From Diphasiastrum complanatum (lineage: Eukaryota > Streptophyta > Lycopodiopsida > Lycopodiales > Lycopodiaceae): a DNA stretch of 64,000 nt. Under the pieces are notes generated by a model. It made no database searches. It saw only the letters and a program-made list of their open reading frames with translations, and was not told the DNA's origin. Position 1 is the stretch's first letter. Every line of letters starts with the position of its first letter. Of this stretch, positions 11,401-22,322 are shown one piece after another. The translations under genes were made by a program, and so were the position numbers. The stretch lies in assembly GCA_029204225.1 (NCBI GenBank), contig CM055099.1, forward strand, positions 45,155,489 through 45,219,488, read 5' to 3'.

Positions 11401-11660
11401 AGGGGAGGTCCAAGCGCTATAAGGGCCCTTTGTAAAGATGCTTTTTTTTTACTTTTTAACTATTCGATGTCCACATGTCCCAATAATATTTTTACATGTG
11501 TGCAGGACCGTAACGGTGTTTGCCAGACAAATTTTTTTTGGAATTTCCTGGGCATGTTTTTAGCTAGTTCAAAACTCCCACCGGGCAGAGTCTAGTAGAC
11601 ATGTGATTGGATAATATATTGTTGCCCGTCGACAAAAGACTGCCCAATTTTAACTAATTG
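11400..11660. other. Unassigned sequence
   Basis: Poly-T and AT-rich sequence with no coding or repeat signal that I can name. Confidence 0.5.
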
Positions 11661-11676
11661 AAGTTAACTAACTTGC

Positions 11677-13145
11677 ATGGATGGTTCAACTAATCGAAGT
11701 TATCAATCATTTGTACATTATCAATCATTTTGTATCTTGCATGTACATTATCAGTCATTTTGTATCTTGCACTGTTATGCATGTGCAATGGCTGCTTGCA
11801 ATCGAAGACCACGTAGTGCAATTAATTTGGTCGCTGTCTATAATGAAAGGGATTCTGAAGAGTTATGGATACCATGCACATACAGAAAGTTTCAATGGGT
11901 TGTGATGCATCCCTCATCAAGAATTGCATTCTGCAAAAGAAAGAGATCAAATATGGATTACAGAAACTTTTGGAAAGGAAGAATTTTAGAGTTCAAAGTT
12001 TCAAAGGGAGGTCAATTCATTTCAAAAGTCTTGATTCAATATGTGTATATGCACAATGAAATTATGGTGGTGGATGTCAATCTCGTAGATCGACTCAAAT
12101 GCAATTGTATGTGATGCAACTTATGATGGTTTTTCTGATTATCCACATTCATTATTGTGATATTTGTATTAAAATGGAATATTGTCTTTTGTAGACTTGT
12201 ATCCATTGAGCATAAGCGAATGACAACCAATACAATCACTTGCAAACATCATAGAAGTCATTCATTCTGATATCGGTTTACTCCAGTATAAGCATTGTCC
12301 TTTAAAGTCACTTTTAGATTTTGGCATTTTTTTTTACGATTCTCTTTACATACCATGCAAAAATGGTTTGAATGGCAAACTAGAAACTCTACCTCTACCA
12401 CATTTTTGGAGTGAGGAATGGGTTCCCCCCGATTCTACCATCACAGAAAGTTTTAGATCAAAGTTTTTTATGGACATTCAAAACTGCATGAAATGTAGCA
12501 TTGGTTCAAAAACCAATAGACTATACTAGTATTTACCATTTGCAATTTTTGTAGATTTTTTTTGCTAGATGTAATGTTCGTAAAAAAGCTACAATGTTCA
12601 TTGCTAAGGATTTAACTGATGAAATGATATCAGAACTCCTTGATGATCATTGGGATGTGAAAACTAATGGCAACATTCAATGTAGAGCTAACAAATCATC
12701 CATGATATTTTGATATCATATAGAAAAACAAATGCTTTCTTTATGTTTTATTATAGAAGATGGATTAGAGTTAATAATGAATGGAAGGCATTAGATCAAG
12801 ATTTTACAGTGAACCATCGTGAGCAAATGCAAATAGAGGTGAAGCAAAATGGGGTTGTTATTGCGACAATTGAAGTGGAGGAGGACTGGAGTCTGAAATA
12901 TATACGATCAGAACTTACAATGCTCCAATCTGACATCTCTCAAAACTATGGTTTTTGAGTAAATGAAAGAATGGTACATTTTTGTATTTGAATGGTCTAT
13001 TATGTAATTGTTATCCTGTTATTTATTGACAATGATTTATTGATAGACCATTTGCAATGTTAATGCAAATCAAAGCAAGGCAAGAAGATCATATCCCATG
13101 CAAAGATTTAATGTCAAGCATAGAAATTGTCAAAACAGAATAAAG
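11677..13145 (+). pseudogene. Protein-like exons of an unrecognised gene, probably broken
   Basis: Several consecutive + strand stretches look coding rather than random. A 145-codon frame runs 11677-12114. A frame without ATG, open for about 88 codons, runs 12255-12530 and includes HFWSEEWVPPDSTITESF. About 12570-12706 includes FIAKDLTDEMISELLDDHWD. 12757-12957 includes RWIRVNNEWKALDQDF. About 13055-13140 includes EDHIPCKDLMSS. TTATAG before 12757 could be a splice acceptor; other junctions are unclear and I could not build one continuous frame. The composition is hydrophilic and unlike copia gag or pol. I do not recognise the family. It may be a decayed host gene or a cellular fragment moved by a transposon. 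Confidence 0.35.
11712..11771 (+). repeat. 30-bp tandem duplication
   Basis: Units start at 11712 and 11742 with one substitution. The length is a multiple of three, so the frame at 11677-12114 stays open and encodes VHYQSFCILH twice. Confidence 0.85.
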
Positions 13146-13572
13146 CTTTGATGGATTAGTAATCTACAATATTGGTGAGCTTTCCTTGTTAAATTTTAGA
13201 TTGTTAACTTTTGGCTCCTTTTAGATTAATCCACATTGTTTATTGAAAAATGTAATTCCATTGTTTTCATGTGCAGGTTAAAGGAAAATGTAATGGAAGA
13301 TGTACAATATACAATTACATCTCTCTAAAGATGGAAATAGCAACAATCGAATATCAAAAGACTCGAAAGGGTCATTACACATTGAATGTAAATTTTTGAA
13401 GTACATATTTTTGTATTGGCCTTTTAGTAAGACCATCTATCTATTTCTCTATATAAATTTGTTTTCCATCAGCTCTTTCAAGTGCAAGCTCCCCAGCTTC
13501 TTGTGCCATTGTCACCAATGTTGCATTAGTGAGGAAAATCCTAATCATCTCTTGTCAAAATTCAAATATGTC

Positions 13573-13722
13573 AATTTTGGATAGGTGAACTGCAAATCAT
13601 CAACAATAAATAAGTTAGAAGAATACACAAAAATAAAATAATCATCTCTTGTGTGAATTTTGGACAGGTGAACTGCAAATCATCAACAATAAATAAGTTA
13701 GACGAATACACAAAAATAAAAA
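13573..13722. repeat. 83-bp tandem duplication (second copy partial)
   Basis: The stretch starting AATTTTGGATAGGTGAACTG at 13573 recurs at 13656 with a few changes. AT-rich non-coding sequence. Confidence 0.8.
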
Positions 13723-14400
13723 ATCATATGAATAAAATCAGTGTACGTCCAAACTCAAATTCCCTGACATATATCGACATTTTCACCTTGGCTAATGAAC
13801 CACTTCATAAAGCACTTTACATTTTTAATGACATACCAACCACAACTGAATGAGTACTTGCTGAGAGGACTAAGAATCAGAATTGAGAATGTTAGTTTCA
13901 CATTTTGGCAATTTGCATCACGAAAAAAGTAATTGAAAAATTGGTTACATGTGCGTCTATTATCTCTATGTGCTTTGCTACACACAGGGCCTTCGTTGGA
14001 AAATATATAGTCATGCTTTTGTACATCTCAATGTTGACATTGAGATGTGTTGATCTCAAAGAGTTCATTCTCAGCACCCTTGGATTGCACAAACCGACTT
14101 CATCCACTCTTAGTGATATAATATGTACAGACCAGTGATGACTGCAAACAACCAAATAGTCAACGATATGTAAATGAAAAAAATACAAATAAAACATACA
14201 ATACATACAATAAAACATCATACATACAATCCGAATAAAACAATACATACTTTTGACAGTATGGTACAACAAAAACTTCGGTATCGCCTGGCATGGGTCG
14301 TAAACATGATGAAACTGATTGCTTGTCCTTAAGCAAGTGACAAAAAAATTGTGTAAGAACAAAAACATCTAGAACATTGTCGCTTTTATACAATTGAACC
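13723..14400. other. Unassigned AT-rich interval
   Basis: Short frames overlap on both strands without recognisable motifs. Nothing else is supported. Confidence 0.5.
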
Positions 14401-14800
14401 CAATAATTGAGTCCAGCTTCGACAATTGGGTTTTCCAAATGCATAATTTGTGGATGTAAGCCTCTCATTGGCTTCAAGCAAGAACCCACCCATATATGCC
14501 ATGATGAATGATTTAGCTCTTGAAATTCACAAAGATTTCACTTTTTGGAATGATTCAAGGTAGACAGACTTCTAGCACTCTCAATTATTCTAGTCTTGGC
14601 CGAATCAATCTAGCACAAAGCTTGGATGATGGTACAACGATATCAATTCACAAATCTAGCAAATCACCTAGATCTTTGATTTATGGCAATCAAACTTTTA
14701 GTTCTCACCACTCCCTATCAAGATCTGAAAAAAGACTTTTTGAGACCTAATTCAAGCTCTCAATCATTTACATTATGGGATCAAATTGAACTTAGGCACG
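14400..14800 (-). pseudogene. Remnant of copia leader and gag start
   Basis: On the minus strand an ATG near 14503 begins MAYMGGFLLEANERLTSTNY, matching the N-terminus of the gag of elements B and C. The similarity ends after about 30 residues. The bases upstream (14510-14800) resemble the element C leader, with its TTCACAAAG and TTTGGAATGATT landmarks. No LTR or PBS was found. Confidence 0.65.
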
Positions 14801-15483
14801 ACCATAAATGGATCTTCAATTGATCCACATCACTTTTGTTTGGAGCTCACTTCTTTTTTTTCGGTCAAAAGAGGCCCAATATCATGGGAGAAGGCCTTTT
14901 TTATGCAAAATGAACTATTTATTCACTATGAATAAATTCACCCTTCAAGGATGACATCAAACTTCAATTTTGAAGTTTGGCATCCATTAATTTGGGTAAT
15001 TGATATGAATATCAACCTTCCAATCATGTATAAAGAAGATTTAGTGGCCGTGATTGGCCTGCACGACAAAGCTTGCAACCTAACTGGAGTTTTCACTTAC
15101 ATACACTAGGCTCCTACTCGCATTGGGCATGCAATCCCTCTCCATAACTTGTATCATCCCAACTATGGTAGATATCACAATATTGAGGATATCTCCCTTA
15201 GCTTAGCACCAAATCATGGGTAGTATGTTGTGCCTTGGCTGCCTAAGGTTTTGAACTCAAACATAATTGCATTTTGCAATGGAAAGTTTCTTCTAGGAGA
15301 TTCACCTATCCATCAAATCAAAGTTGTAAGAAAAAATATATATGCCCACTAAGATATAAATTTTAATAATATAATTAAATTAATTTATCAAATATAAAGA
15401 CGTGTGCAATATTTTGGAGGAATGTTTTATACTTATTTGTTTTGCCTAAGAATTAAAAAATATCAATCAACCTTTATGAAAAT
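14801..15483. other. Unassigned interval
   Basis: No gene or repeat terminus seen; very AT-rich around 15340-15480. Confidence 0.5.
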
Positions 15484-15563
15484 AATAGTATTTCTAGTAA
15501 GTTCTATGTAAGGTGGCTTGGAGAATAGTATTTCTAGTAAGTTCTATGTAAGGTGGCTTGGAG
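15484..15563. repeat. 40-bp perfect tandem duplication
   Basis: The unit AATAGTATTTCTAGTAAGTT... occupies 15484-15523 and is repeated exactly at 15524-15563, so it is recent. Confidence 0.9.
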
Positions 15564-16039
15564 AATTTTCAAAACTATGTCTCACCCTTGATTGTTCATT
15601 GTAAGATCTCGAATGACCCCAATGATCCAGTGTTCGGGAAGGCCGGCATAGTTCAAGAATGGAACTGGCATCTTTTTTCAAAAATCGGCATGGCAAAAAT
15701 TGTACAGTATATTTTAAGAGCTTGTCACTCAATAGATGCCGAAAAACTTTTTCACATATTGGTTTTTGGAAGGAAACCTCAAAAAGGTTTCCCGACAATG
15801 ATCCTTGTGATCCGTAAAGGTCCAAGACCCATCACTTCCTCAATACAAAAATGGCTGTTGAAATGGACAATGGAGTCATGATCCATGGACCATTTCTTGA
15901 AGACAAAGCAAAGAATCATTTGGCATTCAGCATTATTGCCGTTGGAGTGTGGACACGAGACAATCCCAAATCGTCAATGCACGAACAAACTTTCCAAGTC
16001 TATAAAAAATTACAGAAATTTGGTTTATACCAAATATGA
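15558..16039 (+). pseudogene. Two overlapping coding-like frames, unrecognised
   Basis: A 107-codon frame (15558-15881) is overlapped by a second one (15851-16039) that begins MAVEMDNGVMIHGPFLEDKA. Both have protein-like composition, and the second could continue the first after a frameshift or splice. I recognise no domain. The neighbours are a recent tandem duplication on the left and GC-rich repeats on the right. It may be a decayed gene piece or chance. Confidence 0.25.
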
Positions 16040-16387
16040 ATGTAGCTACTATAATTTAACAAATTCAGACTTCTTCAGGACTTCATTCATGATTGACACC
16101 CGCGACTCACGAGGCGTTGCTCCAGCGGCAGCTTGCCCCGTTGCCCGTCAAAGGCCTTCGACTTCCTTAATTGATAGATGCGTCAGACTGACGTCGACGT
16201 CCTTGCGGACTCTTCAGTCAGTACTTGAAGTCTTAAGTAAACGATGAACGGAGTGAAATCCGAGCGTCATTTTCAGCAAAATTTGACCCGGACCTGCTCT
16301 CGTGTTGAAAACCGCGCGCTTAGAAAAAGGCTTCTAGGCAGGGGCGGCCATTGGTTTACTTTTATTATTGTGAGGCTTAAGTTTTAT

Positions 16388-16521
16388 GGAAGGAGCCCGG
16401 CAGAGGCCATTTTGCCCGGTAAGGATTTTCAGAATTTTTTTAGGCGAGGCTCGGAGGGGCCGAGCCTAAAAACTTTTGGAAATCCAAATCGGGCAAAATG
16501 GCCTCTGCCCGGCCCCCTTCC
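16388..16521. repeat. GC-rich foldback (long imperfect hairpin)
   Basis: The arms at 16388-16418 and 16490-16521 are almost perfect complements (GGCAGAGGCCATTTTGCCCG against CGGGCAAAATGGCCTCTGCC). The inner part closes with AGGCTCGG (16447-16454) and CCGAGCCT (16460-16467) around AGGGG. The whole fold is about 134 nt. It is far more GC-rich than its surroundings. Confidence 0.85.
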
Positions 16522-16525
16522 ATTG

Positions 16526-16742
16526 CGTAATGGATTTTTGGACCCTTTTTAAACCAATCCTTAGCTGCCACGTGGCAGGTGCAAGCAGAATCAGCACTAA
16601 AAATTTTTAAGACCAATCCGATGCTGCCACATGGCAGACGCAGGCAAAATCTGCACTAATTTTTTTAAAAAAAAAACAGGTGACTATTCTGCTTTTTAAT
16701 CTGTTCAAAAATGGGCAGAATAGTCACCAAAAATCCATTACG
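16526..16742. mobile_element. MITE-like element with 16-bp perfect terminal inverted repeats
   Basis: CGTAATGGATTTTTGG at 16526-16541 is the exact inverse complement of 16727-16742. Inside are two diverged copies of a roughly 60-bp unit containing CCAATCC...GCTGCCACGTGGCAG, and a hairpin GGTGACTATTCTGC/GCAGAATAGTCACC. It is 217 bp and non-coding. No clear target duplication was seen, so the superfamily is open. Confidence 0.65.
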
Positions 16743-16755
16743 GCCCTCGAAACAT

Positions 16756-16829
16756 GTTTTAATATCCCACTTTCTATCTTTTAACTTTCACAGTTTTAAT
16801 ATCCCACTTTCTATCTTTTAACTTTCACA
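16756..16829. repeat. 37-bp perfect tandem duplication
   Basis: The unit starting GTTTTAATATCCCAC lies at 16756-16792 and again at 16793-16829. Confidence 0.9.
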
Positions 16830-16975
16830 TCTGTGAAGGGATGCTGATTTTTGAGAAATGATGCCTTCTAAATTTCTAATATCATTTTGAGTTTTTTAAC
16901 AAAGGTAGTTTTGTCGTTTCTCACAATGTGGTATAAAACAATTTATAGCAGAACTTTTTTTTTAGTACACCTACC

Positions 16976-17060
16976 TATTGGTTGTCGGAAGGTGCACGTC
17001 AAAAAGTTTACCTCTTTTTACATGTGCCTTTTCGCCCAAAAGGTGTCCGAAACTTTTGCA
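16976..17060. repeat. Dispersed module (AAGGTGCACGTC ... CATGTGCC type)
   Basis: A segment with GGTTGTCGGAAGGTGCACGTC, then TTTACCTC and a CCTTTTCGCC-type end, is related to 18005-18085 (GGATGTCGTAAGGTGCATCT, then TTCACC and CACCTTCCGCC). Its first part also recurs at about 17632-17655. The halves are partly complementary. It is a small repeat of unknown type. Confidence 0.5.
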
Positions 17061-17654
17061 ACAGAAAAAATGTAGGAAAGAAAATTACATGGAGAACGGC
17101 CCTTTCCAATAGTGCCCTCGGATCGTTGGTTGGCCAATAGAGTGCCCTCATATTGTTGATTTGTAAAATCTTGCAACTATTGAAAGTTGTCTTTGATCAT
17201 AATAATTAGTTATTTAAAAAAGCAATAAAAGAGTTAAATTGTTTTTGAAAATTTAAAAATTTTCAAGATTAATTATTTCCTTAGGGTCTCCTCTTAGTGT
17301 GCTCCAATAATAGATTTGGAGCTCTTAAAAAATCAATGCAACAAACTAAATTGTACCTATTATAATTGAACAAAGTTATAAATTAGTCACACATTGGCTT
17401 CAATGTTAAAATAACTTTGCAAAGAATTAAGCACCCACAACATTAGCCCTTTGCCATTTCAAATTTTATGTGATTTTTTAAATTTATGTGATGATATCCA
17501 TCCATCCTATGTATTCCTTAGCTAAAAGTTTAGAATTCTACATATATTTATTAGTCTTAAAATCATTTTTTTCTCCTCCTTGTGCGAAAATTGTGCACCT
17601 CCCTTTTTGTCAAAATATTTTACATGGACCTTTCGGATGCCATAAGGTGCATGT

Positions 17655-17742
17655 CGAAGCCCTCGGGCCTTCCTTGCTGGTTGGGGCCTGCCCTTGGGCA
17701 AGGGCCCTCCAAGCAAGGAAGGCCCTCAGACGAGGCCTTCCC
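17655..17742. repeat. GC-rich hairpin
   Basis: GGGCCTTCCTTGCT (17665-17678) is exactly complementary to AGCAAGGAAGGCCC (17712-17725). An inner stem GCCCTT/AAGGGC lies between them. It is closely related to the hairpin at 22230-22300. Long open frames here on both strands follow from high GC and are not genes. Confidence 0.85.
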
Positions 17743-17745
17743 CTG

Positions 17746-18012
17746 CGTAATGCCATTTTTTTTTCGGGCCGTACAGTACTGACGTACGGCCACAAGCGTG
17801 GACTAGTTGTTTTTTTTTTAAAAAAAAAATTACATTTATTGTGGAATGTGCATGTGGACAGCCAATGACGAGCTGCCACATAGCACATGCACATTCCACC
17901 ATAGAGAGAGGAGAGAGAATGACTCATTCAGAGGAGAGAGAAAAGTGGATGGACATTCTGCTCTTGGAGGTGGTCCCAAAATACAAAGGAAACCTGAGCA
18001 CATGGCATTACG
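17746..18012. mobile_element. MITE-like element, CGTAATGCCAT terminal inverted repeats
   Basis: CGTAATGCCAT at 17746-17756 mirrors ATGGCATTACG at 18002-18012; 267 bp. The 3' half (GAGAGAGG tract, GGACATTCTG, GGAGGTGGTCCCAAAATACA) recurs in 22323-22560, so the two are one family. It includes a palindrome GGCCGTAC (17767-17774) and GTACGGCC (17784-17791). Confidence 0.7.
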
Positions 18013-19313
18013 GATGTCGTAAGGTGCATCTAAACAAATTCACCTTTTTTATGTACACCTTCCGCCTGAAAGGTACATGCCAGAAAATATTCATGGCCAA
18101 AAACAGGTAAAAATAGTTTTCACGCTAAGAAAGGTTGAACTCCTCAGCCGTTCTGCCATGGAAAGGGCCTTTCGCCTCGGGCGCCTTCGACTAAAAGCCT
18201 TGCCTTCCTTGATGGAACTTCACGTCATCGCCGCTCCTCCCTAAAATTCTTACAAAACAAAAAATATGTGTATTTTAACATCCTTGGAAATATCTTCAGC
18301 ATCATTTTTTGAGAAAAGTTAAGGGTTCCATTATTCCATTCCTAGACCATGCCCATTTTTCCCGAGCACTGATATTTATTTTTAATCCTAAGACATCCTG
18401 TGGCGAGGCTAGGCTCTCCCTATCTTATGCTTAATTTCGCACCCATGGGCCATAATTCCGATTCCCATCAACATCGCTCAACTTAAACTAAAGTTTATGC
18501 AACTTTGTGTTTTAACAAATAATACATTGCAACGTCTCAGAGTACACACAGTACAATACAAAATTCAGAGGCTCTTCTGCCGCCTCTGCTTGCTCCTTCT
18601 GTTTGGTTTATCTGCTTGGATCCTGATTCTTCCTTCCAGTCTTCTCTCCTTTCTCTGTACCACAGCTTCGAATTCTTAAGAAGCTCTACAATTTTGCGAT
18701 GTGCAGTGCAAAGATGAAGAAAGAAAAATTTCATAATAGGCCAGAAATCCATAGCTAGTTTTCTAGCTTCAGTTTCTTCAGTACCTGTATCAGTGTATAG
18801 ATATGGGTAGTGATTTCCAGGTGTTATATGCCCTCCGGATCTAATCAAAAGAGAACGAATGTTTCATTTCGATCTTTCTGTGCCCAATATCTCCAAGTCT
18901 GAGATTCAAGCTCTCTCGATTTGGGCTTACTGCAGTGATCTGGCATAAAGAATATCAAATTTATGCTGTATAGGCATAGGTTCAAGCCATCTTTCCACCA
19001 TTAGCTCTCTGGCTCAAGTTATTTCTTTCTAGCCTGGAAAGTGAGTTCGTAGCACTCCCTAGCAATATACTTTGATGAGCGGTTAGTTGTTCCTATTTGT
19101 TCTAAAAGATAACACATTGTAATGATGCTGTCTGTGATCACCAAGTACTTTGCATTTTCGACAATTGATATGTGAAGAAGACTACTGCTTATTTTGAAAA
19201 TAGTCCATCGTAAAGTCACGTCGCAAAAGCTCTTTCTAGATTTCCCAGGTTATATATCTTTTGAAAAATCTTCAAGGAACGATATAATAGCAAGCAACAG
19301 TAGAAGGCGGACC
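18013..19313. other. Interval upstream of the PHD-finger gene
   Basis: 18005-18085 holds another copy of the AAGGTGCA module. 18490-19313 has only short frames and could hold promoter or 5' untranslated sequence of the gene at 19314, but I cannot point to a TATA box with confidence. Confidence 0.4.
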
Positions 19314-20225
19314 ATGTTATCGCGTCAAAGCATCGTTTGTACAGTTCCTGACGATTCTAGTAGTCTCATTCTAAGGGAAGAACCATCAGAGGGACAGCAG
19401 GAATGCAGTATGTGCGGAGATGTTGGTATTTCTTCGGCGTTGATTCAGTGTACGAAGTGTCTTCACAGGTTGCAGCACACGTAAGTAATAATCTTGAAGC
19501 ACCTTGCTTTCTTCTTGCACTTGAGTTGTAAGAGCAAGTTAGCTTCACTTGCAGTAAGATCAAATTACGAAAATGAACTTTCTAGTCTCTGATGAATTTT
19601 TCTTGCTAGAAAATCATGCTGCCCTTTTCATGTGAAACAAAGTTCAACCTAATGTTTCATGCTTCGTAAAGCGAGTACCTTTCACGATTCGAAATGTTGT
19701 TATCAGGACAGGATATTTACTTTTGAGCTTTTGAAGCGTGTAAAGCCCAAAACACTGCAGATTTGCCTTCCTTCTAGTGCATGATCCATGTTATTTCTCC
19801 TCAGGTATTGTAGCAGAGCATATCCAAATATTGCACTTGATGGGTGGTTGTGCGACTGGTGTAATAACAATGAGACTTCTATGAAAGATTCAGCTCAAAG
19901 TCTGAAGTCAAATGCCAAAACAGAGATAAACACGACCAAGACGCATTACAAAGATGCATTCGAACTCTTACTTGAGGTTGCTCAGCAAACTGCAGAAAGG
20001 GAAAGCCCAGATCCAAAACCTGTTGCAAAACAAGGACGCGGCAGTCAAGACAATGATTCATGCAGTTTTTTGCAGGTTCCCAAGCGGCACCGGTGCACCT
20101 TGACATTGAAAAACAAACCAATGCTGGAAAAGTTGAAGCCGCTACATAAAAATAAGCTGCATCTTCCATCTGCAGCCAAAGGGATTGGACGTCGCTACAA
20201 ACTTCTTTCAGATGTTCTTTGTTAA
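19314..20225 (+). CDS. PHD-finger zinc protein, two exons
   Basis: Exon 1 is 19314-19480, the intron 19481-19804 (GTAAGT donor, CTCCTCAG acceptor) and exon 2 19805-20225; joined they give 195 residues. A complete C4HC3 PHD finger lies at residues 31-75: C31-x2-C34, C46-x2-C49, H55-x2-C58 and C72-x2-C75, with W70 before the last pair. The intron interrupts the Thr codon between H55 and C58. The C-terminus is basic and ends GRRYKLLSDVLC, which I recall from a family of small plant PHD-finger proteins. PHD fingers usually read histone H3 tails in the nucleus; whether this finger binds methyl-lysine is not visible. The start is the first ATG of the open frame, but an upstream exon cannot be excluded. 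This is the clearest host gene here, and nothing in it looks broken. Confidence 0.85.
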
Positions 20226-20480
20226 GTTTTACGATAGCCTCTTCTTTCGTCACAAATTTCTGTGCTCTTAGCTAGATCACCTTGAGCGCATGACGGGCAC
20301 AATGTTATGTAGTCAAGCAAATAGAAAAGCAGTTTGCAAAATAAAAGTTGCATCTATGATATTAACTATTATCGGCGCGTCGCTTTTTATAACGTAAACA
20401 GGTGGGCGAATCATAGTTTTGAAAGTAAGCATCTATCTATAAAATTGACATGTAGACAAATTCCTTACAGCTTTTGGCCG

Positions 20481-20730
20481 GATATCATGCAAAAGTGCTA
20501 GATGATGCTTGTAACTCTCACTATGAAAATGAGTATGATTTCATAGCATCCAAATCACACTGGATTCAGATTAGATATAAAGTCTTTATACTCGTGGTCT
20601 TTTGGGATATCATGCGAAAGTGCTAGATGATGCTTGTAACTCTCACTATGAAAATGAGTATGATTTCATAGCATCCAAATCACACTGGATTCAGATTAGA
20701 TATAAAGTCTTTATGCTGGTGGTCAAATAG
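20481..20730. repeat. 125-bp tandem duplication downstream of the PHD-finger gene
   Basis: GATATCATGC at 20481 recurs at 20606, and the next 120 bases are nearly identical, with a few substitutions near the ends. It starts about 255 bp after the stop codon, so it could be in or near the transcript 3' end. Confidence 0.9.
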
Positions 20731-22229
20731 GTACGCTTGTCCACTGAACTTCAAACAGTAATCAGACTGTAGTATGTTCTATCTGATTGCGTGCTAGAAA
20801 TGGGCTTGCTGTCATGCTATAGACAGTCTCCCTCCATTTTCTTGCACCTAAGGTTGCGTGTAAAAACAATCGATTATCCATTTGCGGAGATAGATTTTGA
20901 ACTTTATCTATTGAGGCATACCTTTTCTGCAGCGTCAAAGATATCTCCCTTCCGAGTCGTCATATTCTCCAACGATATTGTCTACTTATCCTTGTGAGGT
21001 ACTGCGTCACGAGTTTGCATGCAATAGAGAACATCAGCTGGCTAGTCCTGAAGGCGGCCAAGGACAAGTTTCGTAGTTCGTCGCCGCTGGAACATTTTGA
21101 ATTGGCATTTTGCTGCAAATATTGGCCAATATCTCTAAGTGCAAAAAGATTTGACTTCTCTAAACTTTGCACCCTTGACACATTCTTTTGCGCGAACGCC
21201 CAGTTCTAACTCCTTTTGCATCCTCAAAAGGATTTCAAGGCCGCTTTCCTGGCTTTTCTATTTTAAACATCACATGATGTTTGTAAAGTGGTGTGAAAAT
21301 GTCCAGGCGATATATGATTTTCGAAATGAATGGTGCCAATCCTGATGATGTCAAGAGTACTCTTTAGCTTGCTGCAGATCACTTGATAATAGGTGTTACT
21401 ATAGTTGGGAGTCAGGACGAAATAGGTCGATAAGTATAGAAGTTAAGGAAGGCATAAAGATAGCGCAAATAATTAGTATTCTATCATTGATAAAACTTTT
21501 GAAACTTGCTTAATTAGTGTCTCTCAACCTTTGCATGTGTACAATGGCTATCTATCATATGACATATTCCACCTTGAGTGCCGACGCCTTTAGAAGCAAT
21601 CCTCACCTGTAAGATCATCTCATCTTTCAATCAATTTTAGGAGCAAAATCCTTGAATCTACCTCTAATTTGGGGGTAGAAAGAGATGGCTGATTCAGGTG
21701 AATATGGACACAGAAATAAGTACTGCACAACAAGCTGCTTTGAAAAACAAGAACCCAGAAAATGAATCCTTAATGCCAGCAATAGCAGATCTTTTTATAT
21801 AGGCACATAGGTGCAGGGTTGGCAATTGTGTAAGAGCATGAAGAATTTCTGAATACATATGATTACTAAACAAATAGAATGCAGATAATCAGGAGATTCG
21901 GGATTCAGATTCCAAAACACCAGTCAACTTCCCAAGAACTTCACACATTGAATTGATTTACGAGTTGCTTACAAATCCGAGGATGCCATATACTTATAAT
22001 CTTCTCGCCCAATAATTATAAATGAGTCGTCCTCCAATTAGTGATCCGTGGGTAAGGACTTCCATTCCTTTCCTTTAGTTGAAGACTTCTGCTCCATGTC
22101 AGAATCTAGAATCGAAGACGAGTGTTGTATTGTGATGGCCAAAGCTTAAGTTTTGACACATCCCATTAGAAACGCTTCTACATATGAGATCCACATGACA
22201 TGTTGTTGTGGGGGTGTTGTATGGTGGAA
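20731..22229. other. Unassigned interval
   Basis: Short frames on both strands without motifs. Nothing is supported as a gene. Confidence 0.5.
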
Positions 22230-22300
22230 GGCTTCCTTGCATGGAGGGCCCTTGCCCGAGGGCCGGAGCCCGGGGCAGGCCCCGACCTGCAAGGAAGGCC
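22230..22300. repeat. GC-rich hairpin, related to 17655-17742
   Basis: GGCTTCCTTGCA (22230-22241) pairs with TGCAAGGAAGGCC (22288-22300) around a GC-rich interior with its own short stems. It stands next to a MITE-like element, as the other two do. Confidence 0.8.
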
Positions 22301-22322
22301 CGAGGTCCTCGGTAGGCCATGA

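Noticed and set aside
14160-14489. 109-codon minus-strand frame as a gene
   Set aside because: Its first part is the gag-start remnant read in another frame; the rest is AT-rich text without motifs.
16100-16330. GC-rich stretch as a possible organelle or ribosomal insertion
   Set aside because: I found no rRNA or organelle gene motif. The GC content continues into the foldback repeats.
17488-17927. Several overlapping open frames on both strands in GC-rich sequence
   Set aside because: They follow from GC-rich hairpin repeats with few stop codons. The same text recurs at 22099-22458 in another context, and no frame is favoured.
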